Shown: positions 25,929 to 35,029, counted from the stretch's first letter. The stretch is DNA of 64,000 nucleotides from Parabacteroides sp. PF5-6 (GCF_029504695.1 NZ_JAQFIN010000003.1:186001-250000), one strand, 5' to 3'. Program-made: numbers and translations. The notes: a model not told the origin generated them from the sequence alone.

Positions 25929-25970
25929 GGAGTATTTGTTTGTTGATAATTATCAACAAATGACTACTCC
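25929..25970. repeat. Complete single-dyad GGAGTA...TACTCC element (42 bp)
   Basis: GGAGTA (25929-25934) and TACTCC (25965-25970) are placed symmetrically about the 16-nt dyad GTTGATAATTATCAAC (25942-25957, centre 25949.5). It is the one-dyad form of the family that has two dyads at 50082-50145 and four at 34922-35029. Confidence 0.85.
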
Positions 25971-26033
25971 GTATAATAGGCTCAAATACAATAGCTAAGT
26001 TCTATTGCTTTTGGGGCAGCTCCGGCATGAAAT

Positions 26034-26077
26034 AAAATATCCCTGCGAAGAAGTTTTAGCTTCATCGCAGGGATATA
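26034..26077 (-). terminator. Terminator of the GH42-esterase operon
   Basis: ATATCCCTGCGA/TCGCAGGGATAT is a perfect 12-bp stem with an inner GAAG/CTTC stem, followed on the minus strand by a T-rich tract. It begins 14 bases after the esterase stop. Confidence 0.8.
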
Positions 26078-26090
26078 AAAGAAAGAATTA

Positions 26091-26969
26091 TCACTTCCCG
26101 AAATTGCGGCTCACAAACGGCAGGCAGGTATAGAGTGCCGAATGAAAATACTCCCAGGTGTGTCCACCGTCGCGTACGCGGAACTCAAGAGGGATACGCA
26201 GTTTGCGCATGGCATGGAAGAACTCGATATTTCGGTCCAAAAGGAAATCGTCGTCGCCACAATCGACAAACCAATTGACTGAACGCAATTCTTGTATGCG
26301 ATCTTCATCGGCTTCTTCGACATACTTCACACAACTGTTTTCGATCACCGACTCGGTCAGGATCGCCAGTTTATCACCCGGTTCACGCGGTTGGGCTGCT
26401 CCCTGTTGGGGAATAGACATCAAAGCGCTGATGGCATAGACCGAAGAGAAGAGCTCCGTATGTTTTTGTCCGTAACCCGTAGCGCCACCGCCACCCATCG
26501 ACAGGCCGGCAACGGCACGGTTGGCTTTATCTCCGATCACGCGGTAGGTACTTTCAATATGCGGCAATAGTTCGGTATAGAAAAATGTTTCGTATTTCCA
26601 GCCGGGCATATCGAAATAGCCGTTCCAATGACCCTCTTCGAAGCGACCACCGGCATTGGGGCTGACAATAATCATTTCAACGGCCTCGCCCGATGCGACC
26701 AACTGATCCATCACGTCTTTGGCATGCCCCCGGTCGAACCAGGCTCTATGGGTATCCGTCATGCCATGCAAGAGATACAGAATGGGGTACTTCCGGTTTG
26801 TATCCGCCTCATAGCTTTTGGGCAGAAAGATAGTATACTCCCGATCAGCATCGAGGACTTTGCTGTGGATACTGTGGGTCTCGACTTTGCTTTGCGGAGC
26901 CCGGTTCCACTGTGCGTTTGCTGTCAAAGCGAGGCAAACAATAAGAAAGGATAAGATAAACTTCTTCAT
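26091..26969 (-). CDS. Secreted esterase (feruloyl/acetyl-esterase-like alpha/beta hydrolase)
   Basis: A 292-residue esterase-D/CE1-like hydrolase with signal peptide MKKFILSFLIVCLALTANAQ. The nucleophile is Ser157 in AGLSMGGGG. The Asp is probably in WFVDCGDDDF and the His in DGGHTWEYFH. The oxyanion region is YPILYLLHGMTDTHRAW. It probably removes acyl groups from plant or mucin polysaccharides; the exact ester is unknown. The start is the ATG at 26969, the first that gives a signal peptide. It lies 34 bases downstream of the GH42 gene in one operon. Confidence 0.87.
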   Translation of the reverse strand: MKKFILSFLIVCLALTANAQWNRAPQSKVETHSIHSKVLDADREYTIFLPKSYEADTNRKYPILYLLHGMTDTHRAWFDRGHAKDVMDQLVASGEAVEMIIVSPNAGGRFEEGHWNGYFDMPGWKYETFFYTELLPHIESTYRVIGDKANRAVAGLSMGGGGATGYGQKHTELFSSVYAISALMSIPQQGAAQPREPGDKLAILTESVIENSCVKYVEEADEDRIQELRSVNWFVDCGDDDFLLDRNIEFFHAMRKLRIPLEFRVRDGGHTWEYFHSALYTCLPFVSRNFGK

Positions 26970-27003
26970 GATATGTACATTGTATTGATGATTGTTATTG
27001 ATA

Positions 27004-29061
27004 TTACCATTCCACGATAAGGACATCCCACGGCTCCAATCGAATGGTTTCATTGGGCTTCAAGGTCTTACCTGAAATCAGTTCTTTGCCTTGCGGGTAA
27101 GCGTAGGTCAGTTCTTGTGTCTTATCACTGTAGTTGAACAGGTAACGGATGTTTTTGCCTTGTTTGTTTACGCCCGCGCGCTCGATGATCGGGAATCTCG
27201 GGTGGTCTTTGGATACGACTGCGGCTTCTTCGGCTACCTTTTTCACGACGGCTTCCAGTAATTCCTGCGAGGGATAGGTTCCGATATAAGTCAGTTTGCC
27301 TTTGCCGTATGAGTTCTCAGTGATCACCGGCCATTTGCCGAAGAACGGATGCTCGGCATACGCCAACGGTTGGGCAGTTTCGGGGATCAGGAATTCATAC
27401 CATTCGCCGATCTGTTTCGAGTCTTTCAGGTTAAACGGATTGTCTTTCAATGCCAGGTTGCTGATCGTTGAGTATTCCTGGTAATAGAAACCGCAGGCAT
27501 TGCGCAACGGGCCGGGAGCCAGCGTTGCCCGAACGGCTGAATGTTCGTTCGTGTATCCGCTTTTGTGCATCATCACTACATGTCCTCCGGACTTCACGAA
27601 TTGGTCGATCTGCATCAGGAGCTCGTCGGTTGCCACATAAAGGGGAGGAATGACCAACATGGTGTAGCCGCTGAAATCGGTTATCTTATCGCAAGGCACG
27701 ATGTCGGTCTCGATATTCTGGAGATACAACGCTCGGTGTACCATATCGATCGGGTAATTGCTCTTATTGGTATAAGGCATAAAGTTCAATGCATGGAAAG
27801 AGTCGTGGCTGTACAGGATAGCCACTTTGTTTTTCTTTTTCAGGTCGACAATCCGGTTACCGATCTTTTCCAGTTCTTCGGCCGTAGTCTTGAATTCATT
27901 GTATATACGGTTGGGCTGCAGATCGTGCCCCAAGACACCGCGCCAATAGGTTTCCTGTCCGTAGTGCAGGGTTGCCCAATGCCAGTATTCCACCATATTG
28001 GCACCCGAAGCATAGTGTCCATATACGTTTTGACGCAATTGCTTGTCATAAGGAGGATATTGTCCTTTAGCATCCCAGCCTATGCCCTGGGCGTTGGTTT
28101 CCATCACAATGTAGTTGTTGTGGGCTACGGTGCGCACGAAATCGCCGGCATAAGCAATGTATTGACCGTCTTGTTTGTCCTGCACATCGTGGTAGATATT
28201 AATCGCCGGGTATTGCATCTGCCGGAAACTCTCCACCTGGTCGATATTGTGGAAAGCAGGCATAAAGCAATGGGTCACGAACTGATCCTTGCGCTTGTAC
28301 TCGTTCACGATATCGCATTGCCAGTTCAGGAAGTCGGCAACCTCTTTGCGGTTATAGCGCTCCCACTCATTCTTATAGGATGGGTTGGTCACTCCGTCGC
28401 GCGTATAAAACTCTTCCCAGGTGTTGATGTTCATACCCCAGTAATTCATTCCCCACTCTTTGGTGAGCGACTCCAAACTGTTATTGAATTTGTTTTTGAT
28501 ATAATTCCGGAAGCCAATGAAATAGTCCCGGTTGTTCACGCCACGCGCTTCCGTTTCATTGTCTACCTGATAGCCGATAACACCGGGGTGCTGGGCGTAT
28601 CTCTCCATCAGTTTACGGATGATGCGCTCGCTATAATACTTAAAGGTGGGATTGGTGAAGTCGATATTCTGCCGGATACCATAATAGGCTTTGTTCCCAC
28701 GCTGATGTTCGGCCATCACTTCGGGGTGTTTGTATGCCAGCCAGGCCGGGATTGAATAAGTGGGTGTTCCCAGAATCACTTTAATGCCTGCGTCGTGCAT
28801 CTTGTCGATGATGCGGTCCATCCATTCGAATTCGAAGACACCTTCCTGCGGTTCAAAGACGCCCCAGGTGGACTCTCCTACCCGGACAACCGTCAGTCCG
28901 GCGTTCTTCATCAGCCGGATATCTTCATCGAGACGTTCGTTCGGCATATACTCATGGTAATAAGCCGCCCCATAGAGCGGTTTGTCGAAAATATACTGCG
29001 CTTTCGCTTGCAATACGGCAATCAATGCCAGACACACAATGAATTGGATCTTTGTCTTCAT
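27004..29061 (-). CDS. GH42 beta-galactosidase, secreted
   Basis: A 685-residue retaining beta-galactosidase with signal peptide MKTKIQFIVCLALIAVLQAKAQ. The GH42 barrel has RVGESTWGVFEPQEG, the acid/base Glu169 in YQVDNETEARG and the nucleophile Glu321 in IVMETNAQG. A Rossmann-like trimerisation domain (about 445-610) and a small C-terminal beta domain follow. The start is the ATG at 29061, where the signal peptide begins; the frame is open to 29136 but that would cross the promoter. It is the first gene of a two-gene operon with the esterase. Confidence 0.92.
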   Translation of the reverse strand: MKTKIQFIVCLALIAVLQAKAQYIFDKPLYGAAYYHEYMPNERLDEDIRLMKNAGLTVVRVGESTWGVFEPQEGVFEFEWMDRIIDKMHDAGIKVILGTPTYSIPAWLAYKHPEVMAEHQRGNKAYYGIRQNIDFTNPTFKYYSERIIRKLMERYAQHPGVIGYQVDNETEARGVNNRDYFIGFRNYIKNKFNNSLESLTKEWGMNYWGMNINTWEEFYTRDGVTNPSYKNEWERYNRKEVADFLNWQCDIVNEYKRKDQFVTHCFMPAFHNIDQVESFRQMQYPAINIYHDVQDKQDGQYIAYAGDFVRTVAHNNYIVMETNAQGIGWDAKGQYPPYDKQLRQNVYGHYASGANMVEYWHWATLHYGQETYWRGVLGHDLQPNRIYNEFKTTAEELEKIGNRIVDLKKKNKVAILYSHDSFHALNFMPYTNKSNYPIDMVHRALYLQNIETDIVPCDKITDFSGYTMLVIPPLYVATDELLMQIDQFVKSGGHVVMMHKSGYTNEHSAVRATLAPGPLRNACGFYYQEYSTISNLALKDNPFNLKDSKQIGEWYEFLIPETAQPLAYAEHPFFGKWPVITENSYGKGKLTYIGTYPSQELLEAVVKKVAEEAAVVSKDHPRFPIIERAGVNKQGKNIRYLFNYSDKTQELTYAYPQGKELISGKTLKPNETIRLEPWDVLIVEW

Positions 29062-29110
29062 GATAGTATTAATTACATGAGGTGTTCTCTGCACACTGTA
29101 TAGAGTATCA

Positions 29111-29118
29111 CAAAAATA
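29111..29118 (-). promoter_or_regulatory. -7 promoter element for the GH42-esterase operon
   Basis: The minus strand reads TATTTTTG, 49 bases before the start at 29061. Confidence 0.6.
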
Positions 29119-29267
29119 GAATAAAAAGCGATGCACCCGACAGTAAACACTTTAGAAAAGCACGCGTTATCAAAAATTCCCCTATTGTGATACAAAAGTG
29201 CCCCTTTATGCACTATAAGACAGGCATATTCAAAACATCTGAGAGCGGTGAAGTGAACAGGATATTG

Positions 29268-29275
29268 TATTTTTG
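29268..29275 (+). promoter_or_regulatory. -7 promoter element for the GH2-GH3 operon
   Basis: TATTTTTG, 61 bases before the ATG at 29337. Together with 29111-29118 it makes the 275-bp gap a divergent promoter region. Confidence 0.6.
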
Positions 29276-29336
29276 CAAAGCGATAATTCCCGTTAAAGAC
29301 AAACTTAAATCCGCAATACTCAAAATTTAATAGATC

Positions 29337-31847
29337 ATGAAACAAGTAATCGTGTACCTATTTACCCTGATGTTCGCCCTGCAAGGGTGCAACGATAAGG
29401 ACAGGTCAGAAAAGAAAGTAAGAAAAGTGAATCTCTTCAATTCCGAATGGAGATTTATCCTGGGAGATCATCCGGAAGCTTCGAAGGAAAGCTTTGATGA
29501 TACTTCCTGGCGTGTATTGAATCTGCCACACGACTGGAGCATCGAAGCCGACTTCTCTCAAGACAATCCGGCAACTCCCGGAGGCGGTGCGCTGCCGGGC
29601 GGTATAGGCTGGTACCGGAAAACATTCAAAGCGGACGCTGCCGACGAAGGGAAAAACACCTTCATTGAGTTCGACGGCATATACTGGAACAGCTCCGTAT
29701 GGATCAACGGCCAACTGCTGGGCGAAAGACCCAACGGCTATATCTCCTTCCGTTACGACCTTACTCCCTACCTCAAATACGGACAATCCAATACGGTTGC
29801 GGTAAAGGTAGACAACTCCCAACAACCCAACTCACGCTGGTACTCCGGCTCGGGCATCTACCGGAATGTCCGACTCGTCACGGTCGATCCATTACATATC
29901 GGCCATTGGGGCACTTACGTCACCACCCACGATGTCTCGGCGGAGTCGGCCGGGATCAATCTCCGGATCACATTGGAGAATAAGAGTAAAGAAAGCCGAA
30001 GTGCTGAACTCGTATCGGTTGTCAAAGATGCCGATGGGCATATAAAAGCAACAATAAGTAATCGGATCACCATTCCGAAAGAAGAGAAAGCGGAAACCGA
30101 ACAGGTGATGCGACTGGAAAAGCCAATGTTGTGGTCGGATACCCATCCGTATCTGTACCGTATCACTACGCAGGTCATTGAAAACGGCAAGATAGTCGAT
30201 GAGTACGACACGCCGTTGGGCGTTCGATCCTTTACGTTCGATCACGCCAAAGGGTTTATCCTGAACGGCGAACCGGTAAAGATCCTGGGCGTATGCCAAC
30301 ACCATGATCTCGGATGCCTGGGTTCGGCGGTGAATGTACGTGCTTTGGAGCGTCAACTGCAAATCCTGAAAGAGATGGGATGCAACGGTATCCGCACGGC
30401 CCACAACCCACCGGCGCCGGAACTGCTCGAGCTTTGCGACCGGATGGGCTTTATCGTGCAGAACGAAGTCTTCGATATGTGGCGCAAAAGGAAGTCACCG
30501 CATGATTACGCGCAGTTCTTTGCCGAATGGCACGAGCGCGACCTGACGGATTTCATCCTTCGCGACCGCAACCATCCTTCTGTCTTTATGTGGAGCATCG
30601 GCAATGAGATACTCGAACAATGGACGGATATGAATGTAGATACACTCGATCTGCAACAAGCCAATATCCTGTTCAACTTCGCCAGCAAGATGAGTGCGGA
30701 CAAACAATCGGAGAACTTACACGTCAACTCCCTGCTCACCATCAAGTTGGCCAATATGGTAAAAGAGCTCGATCCCACCCGTCCCGTGACTTCGGGCAAT
30801 AACGAGGCACGGCCTGTCAACCACCTCTTTCAATCCGGCGCGATGGATATACTCGGCATCAACTACAACGATGGCCTATGGTCGGAACTGCCCGAGATGT
30901 ATCCCGGACAGAAGTATATCATCACCGAGTCGACCTCCTCACTGATGTCGCGCGGCTATTACGAGATGCCTTCCGACCAGGTGTTTGTCCGTCCCGACCG
31001 TTGGGATATTCCTTACTCGAAGCCGGGTAATCAATGCTCATCCTACGACAACAGCCGCGTACCCTGGGGAACGACCCACGAACGCACCTGGCAACTGATC
31101 AGGAAACACGACTTCCTCTCGGGCGTCTATATCTGGACCGGCTTCGATTACCTGGGCGAGCCGACCCCCTACTGGTGGCCTTCGCGCAGCTCGTATTTCG
31201 GGATCGTCGACCTGGCCGGCTTCCCTAAAGACGTATATTATATGTATCAGAGCGAATGGACCGATAAGGAGGTCTTACACCTCTTCCCCCATTGGAACTG
31301 GCAGGCCGGTGAGACCGTCGATATCTGGGCCTACTACAACCAGGCCGATGAGGTGGAACTCTATCTGAACGACCGTTCATTGGGCAAACGCACCAAGAAA
31401 GACGACGAGATGAAAGTATGGTGGCGCGTTCCCTACGAAAAAGGCACCTTGAAAGCCATCTCACGCAAAGACGGCAAAGAGGTCGTTGTACGCGAGATCC
31501 AAACCTCCGGCGAGCCGGTTGAATTGCGATTGACCGCCGACCGCAACACCTTGAATGCCGACGGCACAGACCTCTCGTTCATCACCGTTGAAGCGTTGGA
31601 TGCCAACGGCCACCCTGTGCCTGTGGCTGATTGCATGATCGATTTCAGTATCACGGGCAACGGCTTTATTGCCGGAACAGACAATGGCAATCCGACCGAT
31701 CACCAATCGTTGAAAAAGCCCGCGCGCAAACTGTTTAACGGCAAAGCATTGGCCGTCGTTCAGTCGGATGGCAAAAAAGGAAATATCGAACTGACGGCAA
31801 CCGCCGAAGGACTTAAGCCTGCGACCTTGCGTATCCATTGTAAATAA
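29337..31847 (+). CDS. GH2 beta-galactosidase/glucuronidase lipoprotein
   Basis: An 836-residue retaining glycosidase. Lipobox ALQGC places the lipidated Cys at 18. The domains are a jelly-roll sugar-binding domain (32-180), an Ig-like domain (185-298) and a TIM barrel (300-600). The acid/base is Glu424 in WSIGNEI and the nucleophile Glu531 in YIITESTSS. DUF4982-like and Ig-like C-terminal domains (about 620-836, with TVDIWAYYNQADEVELYLNDRSLG) follow. The precise sugar is not certain. It is followed after 18 bases by a GH3 gene. Confidence 0.9.
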   Translation: MKQVIVYLFTLMFALQGCNDKDRSEKKVRKVNLFNSEWRFILGDHPEASKESFDDTSWRVLNLPHDWSIEADFSQDNPATPGGGALPGGIGWYRKTFKADAADEGKNTFIEFDGIYWNSSVWINGQLLGERPNGYISFRYDLTPYLKYGQSNTVAVKVDNSQQPNSRWYSGSGIYRNVRLVTVDPLHIGHWGTYVTTHDVSAESAGINLRITLENKSKESRSAELVSVVKDADGHIKATISNRITIPKEEKAETEQVMRLEKPMLWSDTHPYLYRITTQVIENGKIVDEYDTPLGVRSFTFDHAKGFILNGEPVKILGVCQHHDLGCLGSAVNVRALERQLQILKEMGCNGIRTAHNPPAPELLELCDRMGFIVQNEVFDMWRKRKSPHDYAQFFAEWHERDLTDFILRDRNHPSVFMWSIGNEILEQWTDMNVDTLDLQQANILFNFASKMSADKQSENLHVNSLLTIKLANMVKELDPTRPVTSGNNEARPVNHLFQSGAMDILGINYNDGLWSELPEMYPGQKYIITESTSSLMSRGYYEMPSDQVFVRPDRWDIPYSKPGNQCSSYDNSRVPWGTTHERTWQLIRKHDFLSGVYIWTGFDYLGEPTPYWWPSRSSYFGIVDLAGFPKDVYYMYQSEWTDKEVLHLFPHWNWQAGETVDIWAYYNQADEVELYLNDRSLGKRTKKDDEMKVWWRVPYEKGTLKAISRKDGKEVVVREIQTSGEPVELRLTADRNTLNADGTDLSFITVEALDANGHPVPVADCMIDFSITGNGFIAGTDNGNPTDHQSLKKPARKLFNGKALAVVQSDGKKGNIELTATAEGLKPATLRIHCK

Positions 31848-31865
31848 TTATTAAACTTCCATATC

Positions 31866-34046
31866 ATGAAAAGATTCGTATTCACTGTCGTTTGTATATT
31901 GTCTGTCCATCTTTTACAGGCACAATACACTTATCCGTTCCAGAACACCGCCTTGAGCGACGCCGAACGCGTGGAGAACCTATTATCCTTGATGACCATC
32001 GATGAAAAGGTAAATGCATTATCCACCGATCTGGGAGTACCCCGCCTGGGCATACGCAATACGGGACATTCCGAAGGATTGCACGGCCTGGCACTCGGCG
32101 GGCCCGGCAACTGGGGAGGAATGCAAATGAGAAACTACAGGATGGTGCCCGTCACCTACCCCACCACCACCTTCCCGCAGGCATACGGCTTGGGAGCGAC
32201 ATGGGATACGGAGTTGATCCAAAAGGTAGCCGATATCGAATCGACAGAAACCCGCTACTATGCACAAAACGATCGTTACCAGAAAAGAGGACTCGTCATG
32301 CGGGCACCCAATGCCGACCTGGCACGTGATCCGCGTTGGGGACGTACCGAAGAATCTTTCGGGGAAGATCCTTTTCTTACCGGTGAGATGACGGTTGCCT
32401 TCGTCAAAGGGCTGCAAGGCGACCACCCGCGTTACTGGAAAACCGCCTCGCTGATGAAACATTTTCTGGCCAACAGCAATGAAGACGGGCGCGACTCTAC
32501 CTCGTCCAACTTCGACAACCGCCTCTTCCAGGAGTACTATGCTTATCCTTTCCGTAAAGGCATCGTCGAGGGAGGTTCGCAAGCCTTTATGGCGGCTTAC
32601 AACAGTTGGAACGGCACGCCTATGACCATACACCCCGTATTCGAAAAGATTCGCAAGGAATGGAATATGAAAGGTATTATCTGTACCGACGGCGGAGCGT
32701 TGAATCTATTGATCACTGCGCACAAAGCTTTTCCGACCCACACAGAAGGCGCGGCCGCTGTCGTTAAAGCAGGCGTAGGCCAGTTCCTCGACACCTATAA
32801 GCCATATATATACGAAGCCCTTTCGCAGGGATTACTCACCGAAGAGGAGATCGACAAAACCCTCCGAAGCAATTATTTCATTGCCCTCCGCCTGGGCCTG
32901 CTCGATGCGACTCAGGAAAACGTGCCCTACGCACATATCGGTGTGACCGATACCGTTGCACCGTGGAATAACAAAGAGGTACAGGAATTCGTCCGCCTCG
33001 TCACCGCCAAATCCGCGATCCTACTAAAGAACGAGAGAAACCTCTTACCCTTGGATAAAAACAAAGTGAAATCCATCGCGGTGATCGGCCCGCGTGCCAA
33101 CGAAGTACTGGAAGACTGGTACAGTGGAACTCCCCCCTACGTCGTAACGATCCTGCAAGGGATAAAAAATGCCGTAGGCGATCAGGTGCAAGTCTATTAC
33201 GAACCGACGGATGAAATGGGACAAGCAGTTATCGCCGCCCAAAAGGCAGATGTAGCTATCGTCTGTGTCGGCAATCATGTGTACGGCACCGATCCCAAAT
33301 GGAAATACTCTCCCGTTCCGAGCGACGGCAGAGAAGCCGTCGACCGTAAAGCATTGTCATTGGAACAGGAAGACCTGGCCCGGCTCGTCTACAAGGCCAA
33401 TCCGAATACGATCATGGTACTGGTCAGCAGCTTCCCTTTCGCTATCAACTGGTCGCAAGAGAACCTGCCTGCCATCCTGCAGATCACCAACAACAGCCAG
33501 GAGCTCGGCAACGGTCTGGCGGATGTGATCTTCGGACAGGTCAATCCCGCGGGACGAACCACCCAGACCTGGGTGAAGAGCATCGCCGACCTGCCCCCGA
33601 TGATGGACTATGATATACGCAACGGCCGAACCTATATGTATGCCAAAGAAAAACCCCTCTACCCTTTCGGATACGGACTGAGTTATACGACGTTTAGTTA
33701 CTCCAACCTCACGGCCTCCACCCGTACGCTGCAAAAGGGCGAGACGTTGAACGTCTCGGTAAACATCAAAAACACAGGGGCAAGAGATGGAGAAGAAGTC
33801 GTGCAATTGTATGTCTCCTATCCCGACTCCAAAGTGTCGCGACCCGTCAAACAACTCAAAGGTTTCCAGCGCACAAGGATTGCCAAAGGAGAAAACCGGT
33901 CATTGACCTTCGAATTGAAAGCCGAAGATCTCGCCTACTGGGACGATGCCGCGAATACGTTTGTGGTAGAACCCGGCAAAGTGAACATCATGGTCGGCGC
34001 CTCTTCGGCAGATATCCGAAGCGCGATCACCGTGCAGGTAAAATAA
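31866..34046 (+). CDS. GH3 beta-glucosidase/xylosidase, secreted
   Basis: A 726-residue exo-glycosidase with signal peptide MKRFVFTVVCILSVHLLQAQ. The barrel contains GLHGLA, RDPRWGRTEESFGEDP (154-169), MKHFLANSNEDGRD and the nucleophile Asp275 in GIICTDGGALN, an arrangement closer to the beta-xylosidase/arabinofuranosidase branch of GH3. The fibronectin-III-like C-terminal domain begins near 610. It shares a transcript with the GH2 gene and ends at a terminator. Confidence 0.9.
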   Translation: MKRFVFTVVCILSVHLLQAQYTYPFQNTALSDAERVENLLSLMTIDEKVNALSTDLGVPRLGIRNTGHSEGLHGLALGGPGNWGGMQMRNYRMVPVTYPTTTFPQAYGLGATWDTELIQKVADIESTETRYYAQNDRYQKRGLVMRAPNADLARDPRWGRTEESFGEDPFLTGEMTVAFVKGLQGDHPRYWKTASLMKHFLANSNEDGRDSTSSNFDNRLFQEYYAYPFRKGIVEGGSQAFMAAYNSWNGTPMTIHPVFEKIRKEWNMKGIICTDGGALNLLITAHKAFPTHTEGAAAVVKAGVGQFLDTYKPYIYEALSQGLLTEEEIDKTLRSNYFIALRLGLLDATQENVPYAHIGVTDTVAPWNNKEVQEFVRLVTAKSAILLKNERNLLPLDKNKVKSIAVIGPRANEVLEDWYSGTPPYVVTILQGIKNAVGDQVQVYYEPTDEMGQAVIAAQKADVAIVCVGNHVYGTDPKWKYSPVPSDGREAVDRKALSLEQEDLARLVYKANPNTIMVLVSSFPFAINWSQENLPAILQITNNSQELGNGLADVIFGQVNPAGRTTQTWVKSIADLPPMMDYDIRNGRTYMYAKEKPLYPFGYGLSYTTFSYSNLTASTRTLQKGETLNVSVNIKNTGARDGEEVVQLYVSYPDSKVSRPVKQLKGFQRTRIAKGENRSLTFELKAEDLAYWDDAANTFVVEPGKVNIMVGASSADIRSAITVQVK

Positions 34047-34081
34047 GCGGGATTGATATTCAAGCCATACAAGTTATTATG

Positions 34082-34112
34082 AAAAGAGAGCGCCAATGTG
34101 CTCTCTTTTTTT
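34082..34112 (+). terminator. Terminator of the GH2-GH3 operon
   Basis: AAAAGAGAGC/GCTCTCTTTT is a 10-bp stem with an 8-nt loop, continuing into seven T in all. Confidence 0.88.
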
Positions 34113-34134
34113 GTGCATTTTCCAATAGAATCAC

Positions 34135-34142
34135 TATCTTTA
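34135..34142 (+). promoter_or_regulatory. Possible -7 element for the DUF302 gene
   Basis: TATCTTTA matches seven of eight positions of TAnnTTTG, 30 bases before the ATG at 34173. Confidence 0.4.
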
Positions 34143-34172
34143 CGTGAATAATCATTTAAAACTCACAGCACT

Positions 34173-34592
34173 ATGAAAGAAAATGAATTCTCACCCGATC
34201 AGATGTTTCTGGAAAATGCAAGCAAATTCCCCTACGACGAAACAGTTAGGTTGCTTACCGACCGAATTTCAGCTATTGGCTGGAAAACCTCAATGATTCA
34301 TGACTTGCAAGCTACCTTGAAGAAGAATGGAAAAGAGGTATTGCCGATAAAGATCTTTGAACTGTGCAACCCGGTTTACTCCGGTCAACTGCTTGAAGTA
34401 GATTCTTTGAAAATCTATTCCTCCATGATGCCTTGCCGATTGTCGGTCTACGAGAAAGAAGGCGGAAAAGCCTATATCTCCCGCATGAATTCGGCAGCGA
34501 TGGCCGCCAGCATAGGCGGAAAGGTGGAAGAAGTGATGCGTAAAGCTTTTATTGATATCGAAAAGGTACTGGAATACTTTATTACCGCCTGA
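34173..34592 (+). CDS. DUF302-family protein
   Basis: A 139-residue cytoplasmic protein. The family region (about 20-135) shows KFPYDETVRLLTDRISAIGWKTSMIHDLQATLKKNG, KIFELCNPVYSGQLLE and MMPCRLSVYEKEGGKAYISRMN. These match the two-strand-helix repeat seen in DUF302 proteins. DUF302 function is not established; two cysteines (FELCNP and MPCRLS) are conserved-looking. It has no obvious operon partner. Confidence 0.8.
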   Translation: MKENEFSPDQMFLENASKFPYDETVRLLTDRISAIGWKTSMIHDLQATLKKNGKEVLPIKIFELCNPVYSGQLLEVDSLKIYSSMMPCRLSVYEKEGGKAYISRMNSAAMAASIGGKVEEVMRKAFIDIEKVLEYFITA

Positions 34593-34653
34593 TCAATTCT
34601 TTTGGCATTTGACCTGTATCATTCATAAACCGGGTGAGATGTGAAGGTTATTT

Positions 34654-34771
34654 AGCCACGGATTGCGCGGATTACACGGATTATGTATTTTGTTTGTGGA
34701 TACTAAAACTATCTTGAAATGAAATTTTCTTTCTCCCCTGAAAATCTATGTCATCCGCGCAATCCGTGGCT
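34654..34771. repeat. 19-bp perfect inverted repeat with 80-bp loop
   Basis: AGCCACGGATTGCGCGGAT (34654-34672) and its exact reverse complement (34753-34771) flank 80 bp without an open frame. It resembles the dispersed CCACGGATT-type intergenic repeats of Bacteroidales. Confidence 0.75.
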
Positions 34772-34806
34772 TTCTTCAAATCCTTTTCTACTCTCCCGCT
34801 TCGCGC

Positions 34807-34840
34807 CTTCTAACTTCTAACTTCTAACTTCCAACTTCTG
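34807..34840. repeat. 7-bp tandem repeat CTTCTAA
   Basis: CTTCTAA occurs three times in a row from 34807, then CTTCCAA and a partial copy. Confidence 0.85.
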
Positions 34841-34921
34841 AAAAAAATCTCCCATTTTTTCCCCAATTTCCTCCCCTATTTTTCCGACAGCTATAAGACC
34901 CTGTATTTTAGCGTATTGCCG

Positions 34922-35029
34922 AGAGTAGTTATTTGTTGATAATTATCAACAGATTTGTTGATAGTTATCAACAGATCTGTTGACAATTGTCAACAAATGT
35001 GTTGACGGTTATCAACAAACAAATACTCC
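34922..35029. repeat. Phased palindrome array C, four-dyad GGAGTA/TACTCC form (108 bp)
   Basis: Four 16-nt dyads of the form GTTGAYNRTTRTCAAC start at 34935, 34957, 34979 and 35001, exactly 22 bp apart. The left end AGAGTA lies at 34922-34927 and the right end TACTCC at 35024-35029. Each is the same distance from the nearest dyad centre (15.5 bp to its inner edge) as in the 42-bp copy at 25929. The third spacer forms the perfect palindrome CAACAGATCTGTTG. The gene-free stretch 34593-35187 also holds the inverted repeat at 34654, the 7-bp repeat at 34807 and the promoter at 35117. Confidence 0.92.

Noticed and set aside
27541-28755. 404-codon open frame on the plus strand
   Set aside because: It is antisense to the GH42 gene, whose catalytic residues are intact; no promoter or family motif supports it.
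29082-29330. 82-codon plus-strand frame in the divergent promoter region
   Set aside because: It overlaps both outward promoters and its product looks random.
34922-35029. CRISPR array
   Set aside because: The repeats are palindromes at 22-bp pitch with 6-bp gaps; there is no spacer of 30 bases or so and no cas gene in the window.
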